The position numbers and the translations under genes are program-made. Shown in pieces: positions 46,713-55,134 of a DNA stretch of 64,000 nucleotides. The DNA comes from Cryobacterium sp. BB307 (GTDB taxonomy: Bacteria; Actinomycetota; Actinomycetes; Actinomycetales; Microbacteriaceae). The notes under the pieces are model-generated. The model saw only the letters and a list, made by a program, of their open reading frames with translations, was not told the DNA's origin and searched no databases. Numbering within the stretch: position 1 is the stretch's first letter; each line of letters opens with the position of its first letter. The DNA is taken from NCBI RefSeq assembly GCF_012274275.1, contig NZ_JAANZA010000002.1, positions 62,001-126,000 of the forward strand, written 5' to 3'.

Positions 46713-47066
46713 GTGACAGCATCCGATCGCGCACGCGAACTTCTCCGCATCGCCGCTCAGGCGGCGGATTCCAAGCAGGCAGAGGATCTGGTTGCGCTCG
46801 ATGTGTCGGGCAGGCTTCCGTTCACCGACATCTTCCTGCTCGCAACCGGTCGGAACGAGCGGAACGTCTCGGCGATCGCCGATGAGGTCGAGGACAAGCT
46901 CATCGAGCACGGCGCGAAGCCGCTGCGCCGCGAGGGCAAGGCCGAAGGTCGCTGGGTGCTCCTCGACTTCGGTGACATCGTCGTGCACGTGTTCCATGAG
47001 TCAGACCGCGTCTATTACTCACTGGAGCGACTGTGGCAGGACAGCCCGACGCTTCCGACCCTCTGA
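46713..47066 (+). CDS. rsfS: Ribosomal silencing factor RsfS
   Basis: 117 residues from GTG 46713. The DUF143 fold: VALDVSGRLPFTDIFLLATGRNERN and GRWVLLDFGDIVVHVFHESDRVYYSLERLW are hallmarks. Binds L14 and blocks 30S/50S joining under starvation. The following frame starts inside its last 34 nt. Confidence 0.96.
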   Translation: MTASDRARELLRIAAQAADSKQAEDLVALDVSGRLPFTDIFLLATGRNERNVSAIADEVEDKLIEHGAKPLRREGKAEGRWVLLDFGDIVVHVFHESDRVYYSLERLWQDSPTLPTL

Positions 47067-48045
47067 CGCTCACCCGGTGGTGGCGCGCGGCTCCGGATGC
47101 GGCGGAGCAGGTCCGCGCTGACGTCGACGCCTGGGCGCAGCGCGTCACGGACAGCGGACTGCTCGAGGCGTTCGGCGGGACAGTGGCGGCGGGGGAGCCG
47201 CTGCTGGACTTCCTGGAACGGTTCGCTGCCGCGCACTGGGACTTTCGTGCCGGGCGTGAGCGCAACCTGGCCACCGTGCCCGACCTGACTCCTGCGCAGT
47301 TGGAGGCGATCGCCGACGCTGTTGGTCCGCTCGGACTCGATGGCACGCCACCGCCGTCGCTGGATAACTATGACGCGGTGATCATGACGGGCGGGATGGT
47401 GCGAGCGGGCATCGTGAAGCCGCGGCATGTTCGCGAGCTGGTGGATGCGGGTGTCAGCTTTGACGAAGGCACGTTCCTGGGCGCCTTTCGGCCGTTCGCG
47501 GGCGATGAGGTGGATCTCGCGAGCGAACTCGGCGTCGAGGGTGATGACGAGTTCGATGCGATGGTGGCGGGGTTGGAGAAATCCTTCGGCCCGTTCCCGC
47601 ACGGCGAGGTGAGCGAGTACTCGGACGACAGCCCCTTCGCGAGCTGGCGTGATGTGCGCTGGAAGCTCGACGGGATGGACGTGCGCGCGGTCGCGGCACC
47701 ATCATCCGAACCGGAGCGCAGGCGGGCGCACACCGGCGACACATTCCGGTTCTGGGCCGAGCGCATACCTTCGAGCATCCGCAACGTGCTCGTCGTGACG
47801 ACCCCGGTGTACGTGCCGTACCAGGCGGCGGTCGCGGTCGAGGTTCTCGGCTCGAGTACGGGATCACAGTGGAAACGGTCGCGGTGAGCGACAGCGCGAA
47901 CGACCTCGGTCCGCTCACACAGCGGTTCCTGCCACACCACCAGTTGCAGGAGCTCCGGTCGGCCATCAGGGGCATGCGGAGCCTGGCTTCCGCGTTAGAC
48001 GATTGCAACATTCCAACGATCACCCGAGTCGTACGCTATGAGTGA
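47033..48045 (+). pseudogene. Hypothetical protein gene with an internal frameshift
   Basis: The first frame runs from GTG 47033 to a stop at 47887 (284 residues), but its last residues look wrong. At 47849-47851 one base seems missing after CTC-GG. Shifting there continues as LEYGITVETVAVSDSAND..., with strong codon bias, to a stop at 48045; the repaired product is about 337 residues. Alpha/beta features (DAVIMTGGMVRAGIVKP; VLVVTTPVYVPYQ) faintly recall DUF218-type proteins, without proof. Either a real pseudogene or a sequence error. Confidence 0.75.
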
Positions 48046-48065
48046 CGGTGGCGGAGGCGGTTGGC

Positions 48066-48647
48066 ATGCGGATCGGTACAGCCTGGGTGACGATGGCGGT
48101 CGCCGGAATGATCTTGACCGGATGTACCGGAGTGACCGAACCGGGTGCAACTACCACCACCCCGAGTCCGACAGAGGCTGAGGAGCCGACGAGCGTGCCA
48201 TCTCCCACCGTTCGGGAGTTGGAGCTACCGGAATCATGCGATGAGCTCGTCGACCTTGACGTGGTGCAGCAGCAGTACGGCGCCGATTACGTCGCAATCG
48301 ACATCGATCCCGCGCATCCGACCGCTGTCGAGTTCCAGGGACGGGGCGGTCTCGCTTGTCAGTGGGGCATCCCGAATTCGGATGCGGGCGTGACTCTCGG
48401 GGTTGCAACACGGGCCACCGCCACCGACGCGGAGCAGGTGGCAGCGTGGGAGTCCGAGGGTTACGCAGAAGGACCCGACTTCCTCGACGAGACCTGGGTG
48501 CTCAGCGAGGAGACGGTTCTTGGACCGATGATCACGGCGGGCGTGCTGGTTGAAGGCTACGAGCTGCATCTCACGGCCAACGGCACGAGCGTCGACCCGT
48601 TGCTCGTGCTCGCTCGCAACGCCACCGAGAACATGGGTTACGTCTGA
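48066..48647 (+). CDS. Putative lipoprotein
   Basis: 193 residues from ATG 48066, with GGAGG 9 nt upstream; GTG 48042 in frame is the alternative and would overlap the frameshifted gene. Lipobox ILTGC, Cys20. Thr/Pro/Glu-rich linker to about 50, then a domain with two Cys (ESCDEL and LACQWG), probably one disulfide. DUF3558-like layout, not proven. Surface exposed. Confidence 0.8.
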   Translation: MRIGTAWVTMAVAGMILTGCTGVTEPGATTTTPSPTEAEEPTSVPSPTVRELELPESCDELVDLDVVQQQYGADYVAIDIDPAHPTAVEFQGRGGLACQWGIPNSDAGVTLGVATRATATDAEQVAAWESEGYAEGPDFLDETWVLSEETVLGPMITAGVLVEGYELHLTANGTSVDPLLVLARNATENMGYV

Positions 48648-48714
48648 GCGGTCAACGCACGGGCGCGACGTGTAGTAATCTAGGTAGTCGTTCCGCTCAT
48701 CCGGAACGAAGCAC

Positions 48715-48790
48715 GGGTCTGTGGCGCAGCTGGTAGCGCACCTGCATGGCATGCAGGGGGTCAGGGGTTCGAGTCCCCTCAGATCCACCA
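48715..48790 (+). tRNA. tRNA-Ala (anticodon GGC)
   Basis: The acceptor GGGTCTG (48715-48721) pairs with CAGATCC (48780-48786), with one G-U pair. The anticodon stem CCTGC/GCAGG closes ATGGCAT, giving GGC. The T-arm is GGTTCGAGTCC. CCA is encoded (48788-48790). Confidence 0.95.
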
Positions 48791-48843
48791 AATTTTCACC
48801 TTATGCGCGTGAGCGCAATGGCTGGCTTCTATCGCTGCTGCCG

Positions 48844-48889
48844 TTTGTTATCGATGCGTGCTTTCTACAGAAGACGCATCGATAACAAA
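48844..48889. repeat. Perfect 16-bp inverted repeat after tRNA-Ala (family D)
   Basis: TTTGTTATCGATGCGT (48844-48859) and its exact complement (48874-48889) around a 14-nt loop. Arms are AT-richer than the surroundings. Located between the tRNA and the 3' end of rimK; its arm is not related to families A-C. Confidence 0.85.
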
Positions 48890-48917
48890 TCGCGTCATCG
48901 ACCAATTAAGCGGCGAC

Positions 48918-50105
48918 TCAGCTCTCGGTGATGGGTTCCTTCGGCAGCTTGCGCACCTTGCTTCGGCGGCGGCGGTTCGGGATCATCGACCGCATCTCCT
49001 CGAACTTGCCGAAGCACAGCAACCGGTCGCCGGCCTGCAGCAGCTGGCCACGACGTGGGTTCGGGATGACGGTCGCGCCGCGGTGCAGCGTCAGCACAGT
49101 GATGTCGCGCTCAGTCAGCCCGGATTCGCCGAGCGACGTGCCGACCAGATCTGCTCCGGCGTTGACGACCAATTCGGCAACTCCGTACCCGGTGGAGACC
49201 GCCAGCCGCTGGCGTACGTCGATGTCGGGGAACGCGACCTCGTTCGAGATGTAGTCGATGATCGCGCCGGCGACATCGAGCTTGGTGGCTGCCTCGATTC
49301 CCTGCAGGCCTGGGGAGGAGTTGACCTCCATCACGAGCGGTCCGTCATGGCCCTCGAGCATGTCGACACCCGCGATCTTCAGCCCCATGATCTGCGCCGA
49401 GCGCACCGCGGCGCGAGCATACTCCGGTGTCAGGTCGACCGGCTCAACCGAACCACCGCGGTGCACGTTGGAGCGGAACTCGTCGCCGATGGCACTGCGC
49501 CGCATCGCCGCGACAACGCGATCGCCGACCACGAGGGCCCGGATGTCGCGTCCGCGGCTCTCCGCGATGAAACGCTGGATGAGCACGTTCTGGTTGGTGG
49601 AGTGCAGCGTCTCGATGATCGCCTCAGCCACCTTGGCTTCCGGCGCGAGGATCACGCCGATGCCCTGCGTGCCCTCGAGCAGCTTGATCACCACGGGAGC
49701 TCCGCCGACGCGCTCGATCGCGGGCCGCACATCCGCCCGGTTGCGCACGAACGCGGTCGCCGGCATCCCGATGTTGTGCCGGGACAGGATCTGGGTGGCC
49801 CGGAGTTTGTCCCGCGCATTGGTGATGCCGTTGGCGGTGTTCGGTGTGTAAACATCCATTTGTTCGAACTGGCGCACCACCGCGGTGCCGAAATAGGTGA
49901 TCGAGTTGCCGATACGGGGCAGGATCGCGTCGTAGATCGACAACGGGCGGCCGCGGAAATGCAAGTCGGGCTCCGGCCCGGACAGGTCGATCGCGAAACG
50001 AAGTGTGTTCAGCACTTTCACGTTGTGCCCGCGCTGCACCGCGGCAGCGCGCAGGCGCTGCGTCGAGTACGAGTGCGGGGCGCGCGAAAGGATGGCGAGT
50101 TTCAA
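48918..50105 (-). CDS. rimK: RimK-type ATP-grasp ligase with C-terminal RCK_C/TrkA-C-like domain
   Basis: 395 residues from TTG 50105 (read as M: MKLAILSRAPHSYSTQRL), with AGGGG 8 nt upstream; this rare start fits RimK N-termini. The pre-ATP-grasp and ATP-grasp parts fill residues 1-290, including IKLLEGTQGIGV, RDIRALVVGDRVVAAMRR and the metal end MEVNSSPGLQGIE. After it, about 315-385 match RCK_C: AELVVNAGADLVGTSLGESGL ... NPRRGQLLQAGDRLLCFG. RimK adds glutamate to S6 or related proteins. The fused domain could bind a small ligand. Divergent from rimB, 26 nt apart. Confidence 0.9.
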   Translation of the reverse strand: MKLAILSRAPHSYSTQRLRAAAVQRGHNVKVLNTLRFAIDLSGPEPDLHFRGRPLSIYDAILPRIGNSITYFGTAVVRQFEQMDVYTPNTANGITNARDKLRATQILSRHNIGMPATAFVRNRADVRPAIERVGGAPVVIKLLEGTQGIGVILAPEAKVAEAIIETLHSTNQNVLIQRFIAESRGRDIRALVVGDRVVAAMRRSAIGDEFRSNVHRGGSVEPVDLTPEYARAAVRSAQIMGLKIAGVDMLEGHDGPLVMEVNSSPGLQGIEAATKLDVAGAIIDYISNEVAFPDIDVRQRLAVSTGYGVAELVVNAGADLVGTSLGESGLTERDITVLTLHRGATVIPNPRRGQLLQAGDRLLCFGKFEEMRSMIPNRRRRSKVRKLPKEPITES

Positions 50106-50131
50106 ACGGTGACCCCTGAGAAGATAGTGAA

Positions 50132-50608
50132 ATGACGCAACCGTCCCATTCAAGCACCATCGCCGGATGGCGCGAGTGGGTGAGCCTTCCCGGCATCGGC
50201 GTGCCGTGGATCAAAGCGAAGCTCGACACCGGCGCGCGCACGTCGAGCCTGCACGCGTTCGATGTCGAGGAGCTGGGCGAGGGTGGGGCGCAGCGCGTCC
50301 GCTTCTGGGTGCACCCGTGGCAGAACTCGGCCGATGACGCGATCGCCGTCGAATGCCCGATCCACGACCGGCGCATGGTGCGCAGCTCATCCGGCCACGA
50401 GGAGGAGCGCATCGTCGTGCTTATGGACGTGGCCATCCTCGGGCGCACCGTCAGCGCGGAGGTCACCCTGAGCAACCGCGACTCGATGGGGTTCCGGATG
50501 CTCGTGGGCCGGGAGGCGCTGCGGCAGTCGTTCATCGTCGACCCGGCACGGTCGTTCGTGGGTGGCCGGGCGCCGCGGCGGGTCCGCCTCACCAACCGGG
50601 GGCGTTGA
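50132..50608 (+). CDS. RimB-like retropepsin-type protease (Zn_protease family, PF05618)
   Basis: 158 residues. The family core KAKLDTGARTSSLHA gives Asp32-Thr-Gly, an aspartic-type active site. GREALRQSFIVDPARSFV closes the family. In Pseudomonas the homologue RimB counters RimK by trimming poly-glutamate tails; named here by similarity and by its divergent pairing with rimK. Confidence 0.88.
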   Translation: MTQPSHSSTIAGWREWVSLPGIGVPWIKAKLDTGARTSSLHAFDVEELGEGGAQRVRFWVHPWQNSADDAIAVECPIHDRRMVRSSSGHEEERIVVLMDVAILGRTVSAEVTLSNRDSMGFRMLVGREALRQSFIVDPARSFVGGRAPRRVRLTNRGR

Positions 50609-50742
50609 ACCGCTGTCACGCGCCGCACACCGGGTAGCCGAGTGTTCCCTCATAACCCGGCATCGGCGGCAGGGGCCGAGCGTAGCCTCTGGGTGGTGCT
50701 GCCGGCGCATCCGGTGCATCTCACTGTCGAGAGGAGCAGCCC

Positions 50743-51786
50743 ATGCGCGCTGTGGTGTTCGAGGACTACAAGACGTTTCCCGCCCTGAAGGATGTGGAGA
50801 GTCCCGTTCCGGGTGCCGGTGAGGTGCTGCTGAAGGTCGCCGGTGCAGGGGCATGCCATTCGGACGTCGCGATTTACGACACCTTCGAGGAGGGGATGCC
50901 GGGCGCGCAGCCTCCTGCCTTCACGCTGGGTCACGAGAACTCCGGATGGGTCGAAGAGCTCGGTTCCGGAGTGAGCGGCTTCACCAAGGGCGATGCCTAC
51001 CTCGTGTACGGTCCCTACGGCTGCCAGCGCTGCCAAGCCTGCTCCCGCGGTCAGGACACGTACTGCGAGAACGTCGCCGAAGTCGGCTCGCTGGGCATCG
51101 GTCTCGGACGCGACGGCGGCATGGCCGAGTACGTTGTCGTGCCCGCCCGCAACCTCGTGCCGTTGGGCGACGCTGACCCGGTGAACGCCGCGCCGCTGTC
51201 GGATGCGGGGCTGACGCCGTACCACGCGATCAAGAACTCGCTCGACAAGCTGGCCAAGGGCGGTGCGACTGCGCTCGTGATCGGCCTCGGCGGACTAGGC
51301 CAGCTGGCCGTCCAGATGCTCAAGGCGATGACGGGCGCGGAGGTGATCGCTACCGACATGAAGGAGGACGCGATGGCACGCGCCGCGCAGTCCGGCGCGA
51401 AGACGGTGGGTGGTGGGCCGGACCAGGTGGCCCAGATCCGTGACCTCACCGGTGGTCGTGGCGTCGACGTGGCGCTGGACTTCGTCGGCATTGCCCCGAC
51501 AGTAGGGACTGCGATGGCTTCCGTCGCACAGGGCGGGCGGGTCACTATCGTGGGGATCGCCGGCGGCAAGTACACCTGGGACTTCTTCTCGACCCCGTAC
51601 GAGGCGGAACTCACCAATACCTATTGGGGCACCATCCAAGACCTCTGGGAGGTCGTCGCGATGTACCGCGCCGGCCAACTGAAGCCGGCGGTGGAGCGGT
51701 TCAGCATGGACGACGCCCTGGACGCGTACCACAAGCTGCAGGCTGGGGAGATCTCCGGTCGTGGCGTCGTCGTGCCGCATTCCTGA
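50743..51786 (+). CDS. Zinc-dependent alcohol dehydrogenase
   Basis: 347 residues with GAGAGGAGC upstream. MDR fold: catalytic zinc Cys38, His64, Glu65; structural zinc Cys94, Cys97, Cys100, Cys108; NAD site IGLGGLGQLAVQML. Cytoplasmic; substrate an alcohol or aldehyde, not determined. Stands alone between rimB and the HNH gene. Confidence 0.93.
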   Translation: MRAVVFEDYKTFPALKDVESPVPGAGEVLLKVAGAGACHSDVAIYDTFEEGMPGAQPPAFTLGHENSGWVEELGSGVSGFTKGDAYLVYGPYGCQRCQACSRGQDTYCENVAEVGSLGIGLGRDGGMAEYVVVPARNLVPLGDADPVNAAPLSDAGLTPYHAIKNSLDKLAKGGATALVIGLGGLGQLAVQMLKAMTGAEVIATDMKEDAMARAAQSGAKTVGGGPDQVAQIRDLTGGRGVDVALDFVGIAPTVGTAMASVAQGGRVTIVGIAGGKYTWDFFSTPYEAELTNTYWGTIQDLWEVVAMYRAGQLKPAVERFSMDDALDAYHKLQAGEISGRGVVVPHS

Positions 51787-51869
51787 GAATTTGCCCCACG
51801 TTCCGTTTCCGGTCGCGATGACTGTGGACGGTGCGGTGGGAATGTCTGCGGGTCGTGGTGCAGTGAAGT

Positions 51870-53125
51870 ATGGAACAAATCAGCGACCCGGAACAGCCGC
51901 CGGCGCCGGATCCGGCGACCCGAGTTGAGCCGTTGCGGTTCGTGTTCGATGCGTTGGACGATGCGATCGGTGGGGTGGAGACCGCGGATCGGATGATCGC
52001 GATGATCATGGCGGCACGGGTAAGGCAACTGCAAGCCGTGATCGAGTTGAACGAGCTGAAAGGGATGTTCGGCAAGTCGGTGCCGTGGAAGCAGAACTTG
52101 GAGGCGCGGGCGCTGCGGTTGGAGGTGGCGATGCGGCTCAAGATCTCCGAGCGGGCCGCGGAGGGGCAGTTGGCCGAGGCCGACCAGCTAGTGACCAAGC
52201 TGCCGGCGACGCTGGCGGGCCTAACAGCAGGTGAGTTCTCCTACCGGCATGCGCAGGTGATGGTCGAGCACAGCATCGGCCTGTCCGATGATGACTGCGC
52301 GGCGTTGGAGCAGAGGGCGCTCCCATACGCGGTGAAGCTGACCCCGACGCGGTTCAGCCAGAAGGTGCGCACCCTGCGCCAGTTGCTCCACCCGGAGGTG
52401 CTGGCCGAACGGCACCGCGCCGCCCGGGAGCAGAGGCGGGTGGAGTCGTGGCCGGTCGAGGACGGGATGGCCTGGCTGAGCCTGCACCTGAGTGCGGAGG
52501 ACGCGCTGGGGGCGATGAACCGGATCACGGCCCACGCCAAGCTGCTGTACGGCAAGGAGGGCGAGACGCGCACGGTGGCGCAGATCGGCGCCGACTTCGC
52601 CCGCGACCTGATGCTCGACGGGGTGCCCACCACGGGCAAGTGCAGTATCCGGCCGAAGGTGTTCGTCACCGTCCCGGTGCTGACCCTGCTCGGAAAGAGC
52701 GAGGAACCGGGCAACCTGAACGGGTACGGCCCGATCGACGCCAAACCGCCCGCCGGCTCGCTGCCCACGCGCCCTCCTTCATCCGCATCCTCACCCACCC
52801 GGAGACCGGCGCGGTGCTCTCCATCGGCCGCGACCGCTACCGGGTGCCTAAAGACCTGCGCGATGCGATCATCGCCCTGGACGAGACCTGCCGGGCGTTC
52901 GGATGCGGCGCACTGGCAGGGCATTGCGACATCGACCACGTCCACGACTGGGCGCTCACCGGTGAGACCAACCTCGACAACCTGATCGCGCTGTGCCGCA
53001 GCCATCACACCCTAAAAACCGCAGGCAAGATTAAGGCCAAAGCCAAACCCGGACGTGGGGTCACCTGGACCGGGCCGATGGGCGGCACGGCCACCACCGA
53101 ACCAGCCATCATCCTCCGACTATGA
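51870..53125 (+). pseudogene. DUF222/13E12-type HNH endonuclease gene, frameshifted
   Basis: The first frame (from ATG 51870) encodes a normal DUF222 part to GYGPIDA, then turns into nonsense. At 52743-52744 one base is missing. The shifted frame continues ...ARRLAAHAPSFIRILTHPETG and holds the HNH motif: CRAFGCG, GHCDIDHVHDW, NLIALCRSHH, to a stop at 53125. The repaired protein would be about 418 residues. 13E12-type genes are widely spread in Actinobacteria and often decay. Confidence 0.88.
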
Positions 53126-53231
53126 AGATCGGCACAGTCCGACTGTGAAGAATCGGCGTGCTCATCGGTGAAGTGCTGGTGAATTTCGCGACGCGCGTCC
53201 GGCCGCTGAGGGAACGCTCATCGGACGAAAG

Positions 53232-53250
53232 ATAGGCTTGCCTTACCTGG
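53232..53250. promoter_or_regulatory. Possible DtxR/IdeR-type iron box
   Basis: ATAGGCTTGCCTTACCTGG matches the TTAGGTTAGGCTAACCTAA consensus at about 12-13 of 19 positions; the opposite strand reads AGGTAAGGCAAGCCT, a form typical of actinobacterial iron boxes. 36 nt before the 53286 start. Confidence 0.5.
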
Positions 53251-53285
53251 GCCTGTTAAAACGTGCTGGCCCTAGAACGAAAGGC

Positions 53286-54071
53286 ATGATTCGCATCATG
53301 GGTTATATCAAGTCCGCCGCGCTCGAAGAGACCGGCTACGTCGTACTCGACCGCTACAACCAGGAGCTCGACCCCAAGGAGTGGCTCGACCTCGAGTACG
53401 TCGACTGGAAGTCATCCGGTGACACCCGCTTCGCGCCGCTCGCGAGCGCCAAGGGTGAGATCGAGGTCAACGGCTTCTGGAATCACCAGCCGCCGCGCAC
53501 CGACAAGGACGGGGTCTGGATCCCGTCGCAGGTTGAGAAGGCTCCCAACCTGACCCGTCGTGCGCAGGAACCGGGCGCGAACGTCGGCCGCTGCCGCGTG
53601 ATCGAGTTGCAGCCGAACAGCTACGCGGATGCCCTCTACAACCTGCACCAGGACGACAACAACCGTCTCAACCCTGACGGCACCGGCTGGATCGTCCGCG
53701 GGTTCTTCAACCTCACCGACGACAAGGACAGCTACTTCGTGCTGCGCGACAACCGCACCGACCCGAGCGTCGAGTACCGGATCGCGCTGCCCGCGGGAGC
53801 CCAGCTGATCGTCGACACTCAGCGGCTGTGGCATGCCACGTCGCACCCGGGCGCCGAGCCGCGCTACTGCCTGATCACCTCGTGGGAGTCCGGCCCGGAG
53901 CTGGACGCTTACATCGCGAAGCACAACGGCGTCAACCGGGTGCCTAACGTAGAGGTGCCGCAGGAGCTGCTCGACGCCGGCCAGGCCGAGCAGACCCGCC
54001 GCCTCGAGGCGCGTGCCGCCTACTACGCCGCCAAGGGCAAGGCCGAGGCCACCGCGATGAGCGAGGCCTGA
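53286..54071 (+). CDS. Conserved protein with 2OG-Fe(II) oxygenase-like motif spacing
   Basis: 261 residues from ATG 53286 (MIRIMGYIKSAALEETGY); ATG 53298, 4 codons later, is equally possible. GAAAGG lies upstream, close to the first ATG. The core reads LHQDDNN (HxD) and then RLWHATSHPGAEPRYCL (second His and an Arg), the order of metal and co-substrate ligands in phytanoyl-CoA-type oxygenases. No signal peptide or membrane segment. Family not named by me; the enzyme call is inference. A hairpin terminator follows. Confidence 0.78.
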   Translation: MIRIMGYIKSAALEETGYVVLDRYNQELDPKEWLDLEYVDWKSSGDTRFAPLASAKGEIEVNGFWNHQPPRTDKDGVWIPSQVEKAPNLTRRAQEPGANVGRCRVIELQPNSYADALYNLHQDDNNRLNPDGTGWIVRGFFNLTDDKDSYFVLRDNRTDPSVEYRIALPAGAQLIVDTQRLWHATSHPGAEPRYCLITSWESGPELDAYIAKHNGVNRVPNVEVPQELLDAGQAEQTRRLEARAAYYAAKGKAEATAMSEA

Positions 54072-54082
54072 TTACTTAGCGC

Positions 54083-54122
54083 GGATGCCCCGGTCTTCGG
54101 ACCGGGGCATCCGTCGTCTTTG
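54083..54122 (+). terminator. Strong hairpin terminator (probably two-way)
   Basis: Perfect 13-bp stem (54083-54095 with 54100-54112), TTCG loop, then CGTCGTCTTT. Between convergent genes. Confidence 0.85.
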
Positions 54123-54137
54123 GGGTCGCTGGGAGCC

Positions 54138-55088
54138 CTACGGCGTGATGACCACCTTGCCGAGTGAACGTCCGGCACCGACGTGGGCGAGCGCCTGCGG
54201 CACCTGGTCAAGCGAGAACGTCCGGTCGATCCGGATGCCCAACTCGCCGGCGACGCAGCGCTCGGCAACCGGCGTGAAGTGTCTTGGTCCCTCGTGCGCC
54301 ACGAGCAGACCCAGGTGCCGACCGGTCAGACCGCCCAGCGCGGCGCCGAGCGTCACCACCCGCAGCAGAGTTCGCACATTACCGCCGACGCACAGGTAGC
54401 GACCACCAGGCGCCAATGCCCGCCGGTAGGCGAACACCGAGCGATCTGCGACGAGATCGAGCACGAGGTCGAACGGCCCACGTCGGGTGAAATCGTCCCG
54501 ACGGTAATCGATGACATCATCGGCGCCGAGGTCGCGCATGAAATCGAGCTTGTGATCGTTGTCGACCCCGGTCACATGGGCGCCGGCCAATTTGGCGAGT
54601 TGGATCGCGAACGTGCCTGCCCCGCCTCCCGCCCCATTGATGAGCACCCGCTGACCGGCGCGGGCGCTGGCTGTTCCTTGGGTCGCGATCGCACCCGCCT
54701 GGGGGATGGTCGAAGCCTCGGCGAAGCTCAACTCCGGCGGCTTGCGCGCGAGCGCGGTCTCGGCCACCACAGCGTAATCGGCGAAACCGCCCATGAGGGC
54801 GAGATTGTCGCCGTACACCTCGTCGCCGACATGCCAACTGGTGACACCCGAGCCGACGGCCGTGACCTGCCCCGCGATGTCGGAGCCGAGTACCTTGCGC
54901 CCGGGCGCGAACAATCCGTTCAGGCGCGCGTATCCGGGGTTCCCCGTCAGCATCTCCCAATCAGACAGGTTGATCGAGGTGGCTGCCACCTTCACAAGCA
55001 CCTGCTTTTCGCCGGGCGACGGCACCGGACACTCCTCCAGTCGCAGCACTTCAGGCGGTCCGTATCGGTCGTAGACGACGGCTCTCAT
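54138..55088 (-). CDS. NADP-dependent quinone-reductase-like oxidoreductase (MDR family)
   Basis: 316 residues from ATG 55088 (MRAVVYDRYGPPEV). MDR fold without the zinc cysteines; the dinucleotide site is NGAGGGAGTFAIQLAKLAG. Similar to quinone oxidoreductases/enoyl reductases. C-terminal FSLDQVPQALAHVGAGRSLGKVV is typical. Cytoplasmic; substrate unknown. Confidence 0.92.
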   Translation of the reverse strand: MRAVVYDRYGPPEVLRLEECPVPSPGEKQVLVKVAATSINLSDWEMLTGNPGYARLNGLFAPGRKVLGSDIAGQVTAVGSGVTSWHVGDEVYGDNLALMGGFADYAVVAETALARKPPELSFAEASTIPQAGAIATQGTASARAGQRVLINGAGGGAGTFAIQLAKLAGAHVTGVDNDHKLDFMRDLGADDVIDYRRDDFTRRGPFDLVLDLVADRSVFAYRRALAPGGRYLCVGGNVRTLLRVVTLGAALGGLTGRHLGLLVAHEGPRHFTPVAERCVAGELGIRIDRTFSLDQVPQALAHVGAGRSLGKVVITP

Positions 55089-55134
55089 GCGCTCATTCCC
55101 ACCGGCGGGCATGCGACAAAGCCTAGCGAGGCGA

